A stretch of 52,504 nucleotides of DNA, taken from contig PWMU01000075.1 of assembly GCA_003558065.1 (NCBI GenBank), positions 1 through 52,504 on the forward strand, read 5' to 3'. The position numbers and the translations under genes are program-made. Below, in pieces: positions 41,098-52,341 of the stretch (the first letter of the stretch is position 1; each line of letters begins with the position of its first letter). Source of the stretch: Opitutia bacterium. GTDB taxonomy: Bacteria > Verrucomicrobiota > Verrucomicrobiia > Opitutales > T3Sed10-336. A model generated the notes under the pieces. It searched no databases and was not told the DNA's origin. It saw only the letters and a program-made list of their open reading frames with translations.

Positions 41098-43023
41098 TCA
41101 CTGCAATTCCGGGATGCCGTAACTCCAGACTTCGGAGCCATTGGCAAAGTAAATACGGCCGTTGTGCAGGGCAACGCCCACGCGGGCCTCCACAGGCGTA
41201 TCGGCCAGCTTTTGATGTTCGAACGTTCCCGGCTCAATCCGGACAATCGCGTCCCTGAAGAGCGAATAAATGGCATCGTTCGGCCCCATTGCCCACACCC
41301 GCGGCGCCTGGCCGCCCGTGATATTGCCGTAATGATCGCTGAGCGACTCCTGGTGAACCACTTCACGCGCCTCCCAGTCGAATACGAAGAATGTCCCCTC
41401 GCCGTCGAGGCCGTAAACCAGGCCGTCCGGCCCGACTTTCAGTTCCCGGATCTCCTGCACGCCGGGCAGAATCACCTGCTTGTAAACCACCTCCATAGAC
41501 GGCCATTCGGCGATGTAGAGCACGCATTCCTCCGCGATACGCTCGCCGCCGGTACCCGGTCCCGTGGTGGTGCCGCCAATGATGCTGCCGTCAGGGAGCT
41601 CCGCCAGCGCTTTGGTGCTGTGATATTCGATCAGGTCCGTGTGTTCGTACATCGTCTTCCCGTCGGTTTCGACGTCGTAAACCATCATGCCGCCGCCGGT
41701 CAAACCGTAGCCGGGAGTTCCGGTCTGTATCACATGACGCCCGTCCGACAGTGCGAGGATGTCGTGCGGGCGATCGATAATACTGCCGCTTGATGCGAGC
41801 GCTCCGGGGTTCACGTTGTATTCGGGCTCCCTGTCCGGATTGTAGCGTATCAGGATCCCCTGGGTATAAATCGCCCCGTAGAGTTCATTCGCCTGTACCG
41901 TCATGGCGTTGATGTGCCCGCCGCGTACGGGCGTGTCCCGGAATGTGTCTTCGACGGGATCATAAGCGAACAGGTGAAGCGGGTGGCCTGTGGAACCGTA
42001 AATCCGTTCATCCGGCCCGACCACCAATGAGTAAATCCATGCTCCGGCCGAAGGATAGTCAAAGGACACGCGTTGCTCTTGACCCTCCCCATCGGTCACA
42101 CGCATCCAGCCCTCCGGCAGGTTCAGGCGGGTGATTTCCCTCCCGTCCGGCAGTTTTCCGAACAGCCCCTCCTGCCGGTCGCTGATCTCTTCGACCTTCG
42201 CAACTTCCGGTTCGCTCTCCAGTTCCGTGGCCCGCCCTTCGTACATCCGGATCCAGGGAGCGTCGTCGGCGGGCATCCTGCCGTACACTTTCCCATCCTC
42301 GCCGCGCCACATCACCACATTGCCCCCCGCGCGATCCTTTTCATCAACCATTGGCCGGACCTCGCCGCTCTCCGGGTTCAGTGCGAACATGTGGTTGTTG
42401 GTCATTCCGATATGGGTATAAACCCAGCCGGTGTCGTCGGTTGCAACTCTACGCGGGTATTGCGGCCAGTTTTCTTCGTTGACCGGACCGTAGTCCCGGT
42501 ACTCGCGGGTTTGCGGGTTGAAGGAAACCATGTGCGCATTGGGATACATGCCCATCCAGATCACACCGTCGTCATCCTCGGTCGTCCACATTGCCAGGTG
42601 GTCTTCAGTTTCCTCAACGTGCGTGTATTCCCCGGTTCGAGGATCAAATTCAACAAAGTTATACTCAAAATGGGTGTACAGGTAGCCTTCGCGGGAATAG
42701 AGGAACGTAAACGGGGAGATCCATCCCGAGGACGACGTGAAGGGCATCTCGTGAAAGGTGGTATCCCCTGTATCCGGGTCAATCATCAACAACCCGTAGC
42801 CTCCCGTGTGATCCTGTAGCCAGACGGCAAGCTTGGGTTCCTGGTTTGCCGCTTCGACCACTGCCGCGCCGCGCGAACGTGACACTTCCGCTCCAACACC
42901 GTGAAGCACAAACCCATCCCCTCTGTCTTCACTCTGGGCCCGAACTTCCGGCTCCGCGGCAATGAGTGCCAAACCGGCAACACCACCGGCGATCAGTTTC
43001 CAAATGCTTTCTCCCGTCATCAT
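41098..43023 (-). CDS. Secreted beta-propeller protein (SMP-30/streptogramin-lyase-like)
   Basis: 641 residues. A signal peptide runs through about residue 29 (IWKLIAGGVAGLALIAAEPEVRA). The body is a series of blades with the pattern Y-x-F-D-P-x-T-G (NFVEFDPRTGEYTHVEE, VSFNPQTREYRDYGP, FALNPESGEVRP, LFAYDPVEDTFRDTP), seen in 7-bladed streptogramin-lyase/SMP-30-like propellers. There are two adjacent ATGs (43023 and 43020) after a good Shine-Dalgarno (AAGGA). The C-terminus is an ordinary blade, not the ESS-D-W module of 4323 and 6232. Extracellular; ligand unknown. Confidence 0.78.
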   Translation of the reverse strand: MMTGESIWKLIAGGVAGLALIAAEPEVRAQSEDRGDGFVLHGVGAEVSRSRGAAVVEAANQEPKLAVWLQDHTGGYGLLMIDPDTGDTTFHEMPFTSSSGWISPFTFLYSREGYLYTHFEYNFVEFDPRTGEYTHVEETEDHLAMWTTEDDDGVIWMGMYPNAHMVSFNPQTREYRDYGPVNEENWPQYPRRVATDDTGWVYTHIGMTNNHMFALNPESGEVRPMVDEKDRAGGNVVMWRGEDGKVYGRMPADDAPWIRMYEGRATELESEPEVAKVEEISDRQEGLFGKLPDGREITRLNLPEGWMRVTDGEGQEQRVSFDYPSAGAWIYSLVVGPDERIYGSTGHPLHLFAYDPVEDTFRDTPVRGGHINAMTVQANELYGAIYTQGILIRYNPDREPEYNVNPGALASSGSIIDRPHDILALSDGRHVIQTGTPGYGLTGGGMMVYDVETDGKTMYEHTDLIEYHSTKALAELPDGSIIGGTTTGPGTGGERIAEECVLYIAEWPSMEVVYKQVILPGVQEIRELKVGPDGLVYGLDGEGTFFVFDWEAREVVHQESLSDHYGNITGGQAPRVWAMGPNDAIYSLFRDAIVRIEPGTFEHQKLADTPVEARVGVALHNGRIYFANGSEVWSYGIPELQ

Positions 43024-43405
43024 GCCATTCCTTGTTCAATCGGTTATTGAAAATACCCGCGCCAGCCTGTTTTCGAATTCCTGGAACATTCCGTGTTGAA
43101 CCGGAACCTGTCCTGTTGCGGGCCATCTCCCGGGGATAACCGAAGGGTGCGGGTTCTGTTTATGTTATTCGATAAGATGACTGCAGGCGATGGCCGCCAT
43201 TCGGTCAAGTGTTTTGCGTCCGGCCCGTCAGTGGCGGTCCTTGAAATGTTTGAAGAGTCCGAACCTTTCGGAAATCTCGCTCGTGTGTCATCACTTGACT
43301 CCGCGGTTGTCCGGTATTCCGCCCGGGGTCGGAATCGGGCTCCTTTTGCCTGAAAGGCCGATTTCAGAGTGTGAAAAAACGGGTTCCTCAGCCCGGCCGG
43401 CAATG
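43024..43405. other. Divergent intergenic region, about 380 bp
   Basis: Between the minus-strand propeller gene and the promoter described next. No gene or RNA recognised; short open frames look like chance. Confidence 0.35.
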
Positions 43406-43434
43406 TTGACAACAGCCTGATATAAATGCCTAAT
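43406..43434 (+). promoter_or_regulatory. Sigma-70-type promoter before the ThuA-alginate lyase gene
   Basis: A perfect -35 TTGACA at 43406-43411, a 17-base spacer, and CCTAAT (4 of 6 consensus) at 43429-43434, overlapping TAATAAT. Transcription would start about 15 bases before the ATG at 43457. No Shine-Dalgarno is visible in that short leader. Confidence 0.5.
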
Positions 43435-43456
43435 AATCCCCATTATTGCTTTTTCC

Positions 43457-45304
43457 ATGTCTACAATCATCCGTTTTGCCTGCACTTGTATTCTCTGTTT
43501 GATTCTGCCCGGTTTCGCAATCGGCGACGAGTTGCGTATTCATCTGATTTCCGGATCCGCCGAGTATGAATCGGAACCTTCCCTTCGTGATCTTCAGCGC
43601 GAGCTTGAAGAGAACTATGCGGGAATTACCGTTACTGCCTCGTGGGGCAGGGATGCCGGCGATCACCTGCCGGGAATTGGTGATCTGGCAGATGCCGATC
43701 TGCTGATGGTATTCACCCGCCGGATGGAGTTGCCTGAAGAGCAGCTCGACATCATAAGGGGACACGTCGAGGCGGAAAAACCGGTTATCGGCATAAGAAC
43801 CGCGAGTCACGCGTTCCAGGATTTTCTGGAAATGGACTCCGAAGTATTCGGCGGCGATTATTCGGGCCACGGCGACGATGAGTCGGTGAAGGTCACGATC
43901 ACAGAAGGCGCCGAAGACCATCCCGTTTTGAAGAATGTCGAGCCCTGGAGTCGTCCCGGAAAGATCTACCACAACCCGGACCTCGGCCCGCGCACGACGC
44001 GGCTTTTGGACGGAACGGGACTGGACAGCGAGATCAGCGAGCCTCTGGCCTGGACGAACCGGTACGGAGAGCGCGGGCGTGCCTTTTATACTTCGATGGG
44101 CATGCCCGGGGATTTTGAAAACGCGAATTTTCGAAAACTGCTTTTCAATGCCATCGAATGGACTGCCGGCCGCGAACTCATTTATTCGAACCAGGCCATG
44201 TCAACGACACCGAACCTGATCGACCTCGAGAAACCTCATGTGCTCGCGGCTGCCGATTTATATCTTCTCGAGCCGCCGGTTACGATAACCGCATTTCCCG
44301 CGGAACGCAGTGCCGGCGGCAAACACGATTATTATTCCGAGGGCGACTACTGGTGGCCGGATCCGGACAGTGAGGACGGCTTGCCCTATATCAATCGTGA
44401 CGGGCAGACCAATCCGGCCAATTTCGTTGATCACCGCCTGGTCATGCGGAGACTCAGCCTGCACGTCCCGGCCCTGGCCGCCGCCTACGTCATTACGGGC
44501 AATGAACGGTACGCCGGGCACGCGGCCGCTCACCTGGAAGCCTGGTTTGTGGAGGAGAGCACCCGCATGAATCCCAGCCTGAAATACTCCCAGGCGATAC
44601 CGGGGAGAGTCGAGGGGCGGGGTATCGGAATTATAGATACACTCCACTTGGCGGAGGTCGCCCGCGCGGCAAAGGTTCTTATTGAGAAAGATGCCCTTCC
44701 GGAAGCCGTCCGGGAGGGCGTCAAAAAGTGGTTCGAAAGCTATCATAACTGGCTGAACACCCACGAATATGGACTCGACGAGCGGGATCATCCGAACAAC
44801 CACAGCACCGCCTGGCTCCTCCAGGCGGCGGCGTTTGCCGACCTGGTTGGAGACGCGCAGAAACTCGAAGAGTACCGAAAGCGTTTTAGGGAAATCATTA
44901 TTCCCGGGCAAATGGCTGAAGATGGAAGCTTCCCGCGCGAGCTCGGTCGTACAAAGCCCTACGGGTATTCGCTTTTCAACTGGGACCTGCTCGGTGCCCT
45001 GGCCCAACTTCTTTCCACCCCGGAAGAGGACCTGTGGGAATTCACCACCGAAGACGGTCGCGGCATGAAACCGGCGATGGATTTCATTCATCCGTTTATC
45101 GAAGACAAGTCCAAGTGGCCCTACGACCCCGATGTGATGTATCACGACGAATGGCCCGTGCGTCACCCGACTTTGCTTTTTGCCGGGCTGGCGTATGAGA
45201 ATGAGGCTTACATAGACACCTGGAGCGGACTTCCCGCCAGCTCGAACGTTCACGAGGTCATTCGCAACTTTCCGGTTCGGCAGCCGCTCCTGTGGGTCGA
45301 GTAG
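43457..45304 (+). CDS. Secreted ThuA-domain / alginate-lyase-family fusion
   Basis: 615 residues. Signal peptide MSTIIRFACTCILCLILPGFAIG. Residues 25-245 form a ThuA-like domain (glutamine-amidotransferase fold: LRIHLISGSAEYESEPSLRD, ADLLMVFTRRMELPEEQLDI, KPVIGIRTASHAFQDFLEMD, HPVLKNVEPW, MGMPGDFENANFRKLLFNAI). Residues about 255-615 are an alginate_lyase (PF05426, PL5/PL38-like) alpha/alpha toroid: HDYYSEGDYWWPDPDSEDGL PYINRDGQTNP, RMNPSLKYSQAIPG, RGIGIIDTLHLAEV, ERDHPNNHSTAWLLQAAAFA. The Asn-His pairs in MNPSLKY and NNHSTAW are candidate catalytic residues. The family cleaves polyuronates (alginate or glucuronan). ThuA plus lyase in one chain is unusual; the combined role is unknown. Confidence 0.85.
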   Translation: MSTIIRFACTCILCLILPGFAIGDELRIHLISGSAEYESEPSLRDLQRELEENYAGITVTASWGRDAGDHLPGIGDLADADLLMVFTRRMELPEEQLDIIRGHVEAEKPVIGIRTASHAFQDFLEMDSEVFGGDYSGHGDDESVKVTITEGAEDHPVLKNVEPWSRPGKIYHNPDLGPRTTRLLDGTGLDSEISEPLAWTNRYGERGRAFYTSMGMPGDFENANFRKLLFNAIEWTAGRELIYSNQAMSTTPNLIDLEKPHVLAAADLYLLEPPVTITAFPAERSAGGKHDYYSEGDYWWPDPDSEDGLPYINRDGQTNPANFVDHRLVMRRLSLHVPALAAAYVITGNERYAGHAAAHLEAWFVEESTRMNPSLKYSQAIPGRVEGRGIGIIDTLHLAEVARAAKVLIEKDALPEAVREGVKKWFESYHNWLNTHEYGLDERDHPNNHSTAWLLQAAAFADLVGDAQKLEEYRKRFREIIIPGQMAEDGSFPRELGRTKPYGYSLFNWDLLGALAQLLSTPEEDLWEFTTEDGRGMKPAMDFIHPFIEDKSKWPYDPDVMYHDEWPVRHPTLLFAGLAYENEAYIDTWSGLPASSNVHEVIRNFPVRQPLLWVE

Positions 45305-45500
45305 GGCCCTGCGAGGGAGGGAGACGGCTGTGTCCGAAGAAAGCGCCACAGCGAAAAGAACACCTTTTCGAACAACCTCTAGCTTTTCCGTGTCGATGGC
45401 CAGGCTTATTCAACGGATTCAGGGGGCTGTCGGCGAAGCTCGACAGCTCCCGGGAGAGAGGGCTTGCGTTCCTGGATCCGGAGACGTTAGACCATGGGGC

Positions 45501-46436
45501 ATGAGCAACCTGAGTCCCGACAACCTTCGCTACACCTGGCAGGATAACTGGGGCGGCTTTGCGCCCGCTGAATCTTTCGCCCATCACGGAATTGCGGTCA
45601 TGGCCGACGGCAGAGTCCTTACCGGCCTGGCCGACGAGCCCACTTGTGTTGTTCTCACCTCGGAAGGCGAGACCGTAAGGCGGTTTCCGGTTCCCGTGGC
45701 GAACACCCATAGCCTGGAGAGTAGTGTCGAAGGCGGGAAAGAGGTGATCTGGATTACGGACAACGTGGATTGTCAGGTGGTTAAAGTCGATTCGGAGGGT
45801 GCTTTGCTGGCGCGTTTGACGCGGGATGATTTTCCGATTCCCGGCGATGTAAGGTTCTGTCCGACGGGTACCAGCGTTAATCCGGTAACCGGAGAGATAT
45901 GGATTGCCGACGGCTACGGCTCCAGCACCGTTCACTGCTTCAGTTCGCAACTGGAACATCGGCTGACTTTGACGGGTGAATACGGGTTGGGACATTTTCG
46001 TCAGCCGCATTCAGTGTTTGTGGATACGCGTCGCGAAACCCCTCGCATCTATGTCGCGGATCGGGCGAACGATCGTGTCCAGGTGTTTGATTCCGACGGG
46101 ACGTATCTTTCAGGAATCGCCGAGAATCTGCGGAAACCGTCGATTTTTGCGACTTTTGAGCGTTACCTGGTTATAGGAGAGCTTGCCGCCCGGGTTGTCG
46201 TCTGCGATGAGGAGGACAAAATTATTCAAACTCTCGGCTCAGGGGAGGCGCATCTGGAGAAGGAGGGCTGGCCCAACCGGATCGGGCCGGGCGGTGAGAA
46301 GGTCAGTCCACTCGATGACATTCCCACCGGCGAGTTCAACAGCCCGCACGGAGTCTGCGCCGATGGTGACGGAAACATCTACGTCAGTGAATGGCTGATC
46401 GGCGACCGTTTCACAAAACTGGTCCGCGAATCCTGA
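45501..46436 (+). CDS. NHL-repeat beta-propeller protein
   Basis: About 311 residues from the ATG at 45501 (MSNLSPDNLRYTWQDNWGGF); a GTG at 45330 keeps the frame open but adds a stretch without recognisable features. Six NHL-type blades, for example HHGIAVMADGRVLTGLADEP, EIWIADGYGSSTVHCFSS, RQPHSVFVDTRRETPRIYVA DRANDRVQVFD and PHGVCADGDGNIYVSEWLIG. No signal peptide at this start, so cytoplasmic unless the start is elsewhere. Related proteins occur near glycan and peptide processing genes; some NHL domains are lyases (peptidyl-hydroxyglycine amidating lyase), but no metal site can be claimed. Follows the alginate lyase fusion after 196 bases. Confidence 0.75.
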   Translation: MSNLSPDNLRYTWQDNWGGFAPAESFAHHGIAVMADGRVLTGLADEPTCVVLTSEGETVRRFPVPVANTHSLESSVEGGKEVIWITDNVDCQVVKVDSEGALLARLTRDDFPIPGDVRFCPTGTSVNPVTGEIWIADGYGSSTVHCFSSQLEHRLTLTGEYGLGHFRQPHSVFVDTRRETPRIYVADRANDRVQVFDSDGTYLSGIAENLRKPSIFATFERYLVIGELAARVVVCDEEDKIIQTLGSGEAHLEKEGWPNRIGPGGEKVSPLDDIPTGEFNSPHGVCADGDGNIYVSEWLIGDRFTKLVRES

Positions 46437-46478
46437 ACAACCTCCACAGTGAGGGTTCAGGGGAGGAGCAGACCGGAG

Positions 46479-47843
46479 TCACGGCTGCAGCGCACGTATT
46501 TCCGTGAGCCCGTCTTTTAACTCATTCTCGGAAAAGCTGTGATCGGAAAGCTTGCCTGAGAAATAGTCCTCGTACGCCTGCATATCGACGAACCCATGTC
46601 CGCACATATTGAAGAGGATGGTCTTCTCCTTGCCCTCCTTTTTCGCCTGCCGGGCTTCCCGCAGGACCTGGGCGACCGCATGCGTGGCCTCGGGAGCGGG
46701 AATAATACCTTCCAGACGGGCGAAGGTGATTCCCGCCTGAAAGCACTCAAGTTGTTGCAGAGCGACCGCTTCCATCAGGCCGTCTTTGAGCAGCTGGCTG
46801 CACAGGACGCTGGCTCCGTGATAACGCAGGCCGCCGGCATGGATGGCTGCGGGCCGGAAATTGTGGCCGAGCGTGTACATGGGGAGCAGGGGAGTGTATC
46901 CCGCCGTATCACCGTGATCGTACAGGAATTCTCCCTGGGTCAGCTTGGGGCATGATGCCGGCTCGACGGCGATGCAGCGGGTCTTTTTTCCCTGGGTTAA
47001 ATTCTCGCCGATGAATGGGAAGGAGATTCCGGCAAAGTTGGAGCCCCCTCCCATCGGAGCGATGATGAGGTCGGGATAATCCCCGGCCATTTCGAGCTGC
47101 TTCAGGGCTTCCTGGCCGATAATGGTCTGATGCAAAAGAACATGGTTAAGGACCGACCCGAGTGCGTATTTATTGGACTCGTCCTGGACGGCTTTTTCTA
47201 TCGCCTCGGAAATGGCGATACCGAGGCTCCCGGAGGAGTCGGGGTCGGCGGCCAGAATATCGCGTCCCGCCTGGGTGCGGTCGCTCGGTGAGGGATAGAC
47301 GTCCGCACCGAACATGTTCATCATGATTTTGCGATACGGCTTCTGGTCGTAGCTGATGCGAACCATGTAGACTTCGCATTCGATGCCGAACTGGGCGCAG
47401 GCAAAGGAAAGCGCGGTGCCCCACTGTCCGGCACCGGTTTCAGTGGTAATCTTTTTAACGGATTCCTGTTTGTTGTAGTAGGCTTGGGGCACCGCCGTAT
47501 TTGGCTTGTGGGACCCGCTCGGGCTGCCGCCTTCGTACTTGTAATAGATTTTTACCGGGGCGTCGAGGGCTTTCTCGAGGCCACGGGCCCGGTAGAGCGG
47601 GGAGGGGCGCCAGATGTTGTAGATCTCCTGAACTTGGTCGGGAATCTCGATATACTTTTCGGCGGAAGCCTCCTGCTCGATCAATCCCATTGGAAAAATC
47701 GGCGCGAGATCATCCGGTCCGGCCGGTTGCTTGGTCTTGGGATTCAGCGGCGGCTGCGGTTTGTTCGGCATATCCGCGGCGATGTTATACCAGTGTGTCG
47801 GCTTTTCCGATTCGTTGAGCAGGATTTTTCGGCTGTTGTTCAT
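46479..47843 (-). CDS. trpB: TrpB2-type tryptophan synthase beta chain (PLP enzyme)
   Basis: 454 residues, cytoplasmic, making tryptophan from indole and serine. It belongs to the longer TrpB2 group with an extended N-terminus. PLP lysine K113 in SGSHKPN; ETGAGQWGTALSFACAQFG; phosphate-binding loop GGGSNFAG near 270. The segment RCIAVEPASCPKLTQGEFLYDHGDTAGYTPLL is typical of TrpB2. ATG at 47843 after an AAGGGA Shine-Dalgarno. Immediately upstream on the same strand is speA, but a strong terminator separates them, so it is probably transcribed separately. TrpB2 often lacks TrpA partnership and acts on free indole. Confidence 0.92.
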   Translation of the reverse strand: MNNSRKILLNESEKPTHWYNIAADMPNKPQPPLNPKTKQPAGPDDLAPIFPMGLIEQEASAEKYIEIPDQVQEIYNIWRPSPLYRARGLEKALDAPVKIYYKYEGGSPSGSHKPNTAVPQAYYNKQESVKKITTETGAGQWGTALSFACAQFGIECEVYMVRISYDQKPYRKIMMNMFGADVYPSPSDRTQAGRDILAADPDSSGSLGIAISEAIEKAVQDESNKYALGSVLNHVLLHQTIIGQEALKQLEMAGDYPDLIIAPMGGGSNFAGISFPFIGENLTQGKKTRCIAVEPASCPKLTQGEFLYDHGDTAGYTPLLPMYTLGHNFRPAAIHAGGLRYHGASVLCSQLLKDGLMEAVALQQLECFQAGITFARLEGIIPAPEATHAVAQVLREARQAKKEGKEKTILFNMCGHGFVDMQAYEDYFSGKLSDHSFSENELKDGLTEIRALQP

Positions 47844-47933
47844 GCGATTCCCTTGTCTATACAGAAGTTTTCATTCTCCGCAATCGTGTACCGGCTCTCC
47901 CTTCGGGTTGCGATCAACAGGGGTTTCCGTAGG

Positions 47934-47962
47934 GGAAAAAAGAACGGAGGGTTCCCTCCGTT
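47934..47962 (-). terminator. Intrinsic terminator of speA
   Basis: On the minus strand, AACGGAGGG AA CCCTCCGTT (perfect palindrome, 47943-47962) is followed by CTTTTTTCCCC. Lies 9 bases after the speA stop. Confidence 0.92.
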
Positions 47963-47971
47963 TCAGCAGTA

Positions 47972-49978
<2,007 letters not shown>

Positions 49979-50406
49979 GCTCCGGCGATTGCGATCGTTT
50001 CTTTTTATGTGTTGTCATGGCAATTCAGGGACTCTCCCGCTTCAGCTTGGCGGAATCCGGGATTGTTGGGGATTTGAAAGTGGCAATGCGAGTCCAAAAA
50101 TCCACGGATGGCCGGCCCATCCCGGGTGAGGTTCGCGCCCAGGTGTTTTCCGCGGTTCGACACATCCCCGGCTATGTCTCAACGGCCGGATGGAAGCGCG
50201 TCATGAAAGGTGATTCTCCGTACAGGCCGGCAGTCCGCAGGCAACCCGGGTAACCCGATCCCGCCGACACAAGGTTCCGGAAATACCCGACGGGTTCGAA
50301 AGGGCATGAACCCGGCGGACTGCCGGCAGGTTAATTCCGAAGCCGGCAAATTTTTTTATGGCCAAACGGCGAAATCTCAAGCTAGTATCCTTGTCTTTAG
50401 CTGGCA
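49979..50406. other. Intergenic region, 428 bp, upstream of tRNA-Arg
   Basis: Contains no convincing gene. A poly-T stretch at 50351-50357 and a TAGTAT at 50383-50388 just before the tRNA could be part of its promoter; the -35 match is poor. Short plus-strand frames look like chance. Confidence 0.35.
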
Positions 50407-50478
50407 GCACCCATAGTTCAATGGATAGAACACCGGCCTCCGGAGCCGAAGATTTGGGTTCGACTCCCGATGGGTGCA
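50407..50478 (+). tRNA. tRNA-Arg (anticodon CCG)
   Basis: 72-nt cloverleaf. Acceptor stem GCACCCA/TGGGTGC is perfect; D stem GTTC/GAAC; anticodon loop CTCCGGA gives CCG, with a 27-43 mismatch; T stem TTGGG/CCCGA (one G-U) with loop TTCGACT. Discriminator A. The 3' CCA is not encoded (CC then G), so CCA-adding enzyme is required. It reads codon CGG (arginine). A short AT-rich hairpin follows at 50484-50501. Confidence 0.92.
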
Positions 50479-50693
50479 CCGATTGCTTAATCTTTTAAGC
50501 ATCAGTTGGATAAGTGCCTTCAGTTTATCGGCTCCAATCCCGGGGCCCGGTGAAGCGGGCCGGATCTGTCGTTGACACCGGGCTCGCAACGAAAGATCGC
50601 CGGATCGGCGTTGGCGTGCCGAGCGGTCGAGGACACCGCCCCGGTCCAGCTCCAGCCGGTCATTTCTGGTTCAACCCGGCCTTCCGGTGATCC

Positions 50694-51185
50694 TCAGGCC
50701 AGCAGGCTTGGAGATGCGGCGGATGGTGTCCGAAAGTCGAACTCGATCATGAGGGAATCGCTTTGTGAAAAAACAGCATTCGATTCCTGGGCGGCGGCCC
50801 GGATCGAACCGGTGATTCCGGCGAATGTTCGGGCTTCCAGGTTGATCGGAAAAACCTGAGAGGCGTAGCCTCGACCCGGTGACACGCGAACTTCAAGTTG
50901 GTTTTCAAGCCACCGCCGCAACCGATAGAACGCCAGGTAGTAGCGTTTTTCCAGTCGCCCCCGGAGCTGGCAGAATACCCGGAGAATCTCCTCCACATCG
51001 TTCCGGTGAGTCAGCGCGAATTTCAGGTCCAACAAGGCGTCGATCACCGCCGGATCTTTATCCGCCTGCTCATGCAACAAAACGTCCACGATCTCGTGCC
51101 CGCAACGTTCGCGACAGGTGGTCGACGTGCAGTGACATGAGTAAAAGGTTTCGGGATCGGTGTTGGTGTCGGACCAAATCATCAT
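50694..51185 (-). CDS. Cysteine-rich protein of unknown function
   Basis: 163 residues, no signal peptide. N-terminal half has the cluster CHCTSTTCRERCGHE (Cys at about 17, 19, 24, 28; His at 18 and 30), which could bind zinc or an iron-sulfur centre. The middle is helical and charged (KDPAVIDALLDLKFALTHRN, ILRVFCQLRGRLEKRYYLAF). I do not recognise the family. ATGs at 51185 and 51182; no clear Shine-Dalgarno. Confidence 0.5.
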   Translation of the reverse strand: MMIWSDTNTDPETFYSCHCTSTTCRERCGHEIVDVLLHEQADKDPAVIDALLDLKFALTHRNDVEEILRVFCQLRGRLEKRYYLAFYRLRRWLENQLEVRVSPGRGYASQVFPINLEARTFAGITGSIRAAAQESNAVFSQSDSLMIEFDFRTPSAASPSLLA

Positions 51186-51396
51186 GTGTCGCGTTCAGTG
51201 GGAATACGTTAACGTTGCGGGAAATGAAGTCAATCAAAAACCTGATACTGTGTCTCAATTGGTGTTGTTAAGCGACAGTCGTCCCCATGAAGGCGGTTTC
51301 GAGCGAAGGCCGCTCCGCGGAGCCGGCCGGAGCCTTTTGCTGAACGAGGATCACACAGAATTCTCCTCTCGGCCGACCCCGCGTTTCGGAAGTCGC

Positions 51397-51867
51397 CTAC
51401 TTCAGGTAACTCTTGAGCATCCAGAGGGTTTTCTCGTGGTATTGGAGGCGGGCGACAAGCATGTCTTCGGTTTCCGTGTCCCCCTCCTTTGATGCCAGCT
51501 CCTTAACCTTCCGGATGTTCGCCGCCACTTTCTCATTGGCCTCGACCAGCGCGGCGACATAGTCCTTCTGCGGCACAGGCGCCTCGAGCTCCGCCATATC
51601 AGCCAGTTTGGCGAGCGTCTTGAGCCCTCCCGAAGCGTAGGCCCCGAGAGTCCGAACCCGTTCCGCGATCTCATCGGAGGCTTGAAACAGGTTGGTGTAC
51701 TGTTCTTCGAAGGCGGCGTGCAAGGCGAAGAAGCCGTCGCCCTCCACATTCCAGTGTGCGTGGTGGGTCAGGGCCATCACGGCGTAGGTATCGGCGAGGA
51801 CTTGATTCAGGCCCTCGGCGATTCTTGAGTGAGTTTGAGTCTTCCCCTTGGAGTCGGTCATAGTCAT
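51397..51867 (-). CDS. dps: Dps family DNA-protection/ferritin-like protein
   Basis: About 156 residues from the ATG at 51867; the frame is open further upstream without meaning. The ferroxidase/dimer motif HHAHWNVEGDGFFALHAAFE EQY is diagnostic, followed by ASDEIAERVRTLGAYASGG. Dps forms 12-mers that oxidise Fe(II) with peroxide and shield DNA. It is divergent from the ferredoxin-like gene with about 36 bases between the two starts, so control regions must overlap; no OxyR/PerR site can be assigned by eye. Confidence 0.93.
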   Translation of the reverse strand: MTMTDSKGKTQTHSRIAEGLNQVLADTYAVMALTHHAHWNVEGDGFFALHAAFEEQYTNLFQASDEIAERVRTLGAYASGGLKTLAKLADMAELEAPVPQKDYVAALVEANEKVAANIRKVKELASKEGDTETEDMLVARLQYHEKTLWMLKSYLK

Positions 51868-51903
51868 ATAAACAATTGTACCAAAGATTCCCGGTCTGCG
51901 CAA

Positions 51904-52311
51904 ATGCGATTTGATGTCGTCGTGGAATTTGCGGATAGTCCGGTTATGGGGAAGTCCATTGACAGGGGAATCGGCAAGGCCGGCGTACACGGGGCGCGGA
52001 AGCATCTGTTTTTTTGTATTGGCCCGGACTGTTGTGCGAGTGAGGACGGACAGGGTCTTTGGGAATATGCCAAGAAACGGGTTAAAGGGCTCGAAGTGCC
52101 GGTCATGCGGACCAAGGCCGCCTGTTTTCGGATCTGCACGGGTGGGCCGTGGCTGGTGGTCTATCCGGAAGGAATTTGGTATGGGGCGATGACTCGGGAG
52201 CGTCTGGAACGGATTCTTATCCAGCACATCGAGGGCGGAAGACCGGTGCGGGAGTGGGTGGTAGCGGAGAATCCGCTGGCACGGGACACGCGTGCCGCTG
52301 TGGAGGAGTAA
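51904..52311 (+). CDS. Thioredoxin-like (2Fe-2S) ferredoxin
   Basis: About 135 residues from the ATG at 51904; an ATG at 51946 is also possible. Four cluster cysteines are visible in FFCIGPDCC (one or two of the last pair) and AACFRIC, giving the spacing of thioredoxin-like [2Fe-2S] ferredoxins, then GGPWLVVYPEGIWYGAMTRE and IQHIEGGRPVREWV, typical of the stand-alone family. Partner unknown. Its pairing with dps suggests an oxidative-stress or iron-related control region. No membrane segment. Confidence 0.85.
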   Translation: MRFDVVVEFADSPVMGKSIDRGIGKAGVHGARKHLFFCIGPDCCASEDGQGLWEYAKKRVKGLEVPVMRTKAACFRICTGGPWLVVYPEGIWYGAMTRERLERILIQHIEGGRPVREWVVAENPLARDTRAAVEE

Positions 52312-52341
52312 AGGAGAACCCGGCCCGGCTGATCCGTTGAT

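Noticed and set aside
50484-50501. Perfect 7-bp hairpin after tRNA-Arg, as a terminator or integration scar
   Set aside because: No T-run follows and no integrase or repeat of the tRNA end is present in the window.
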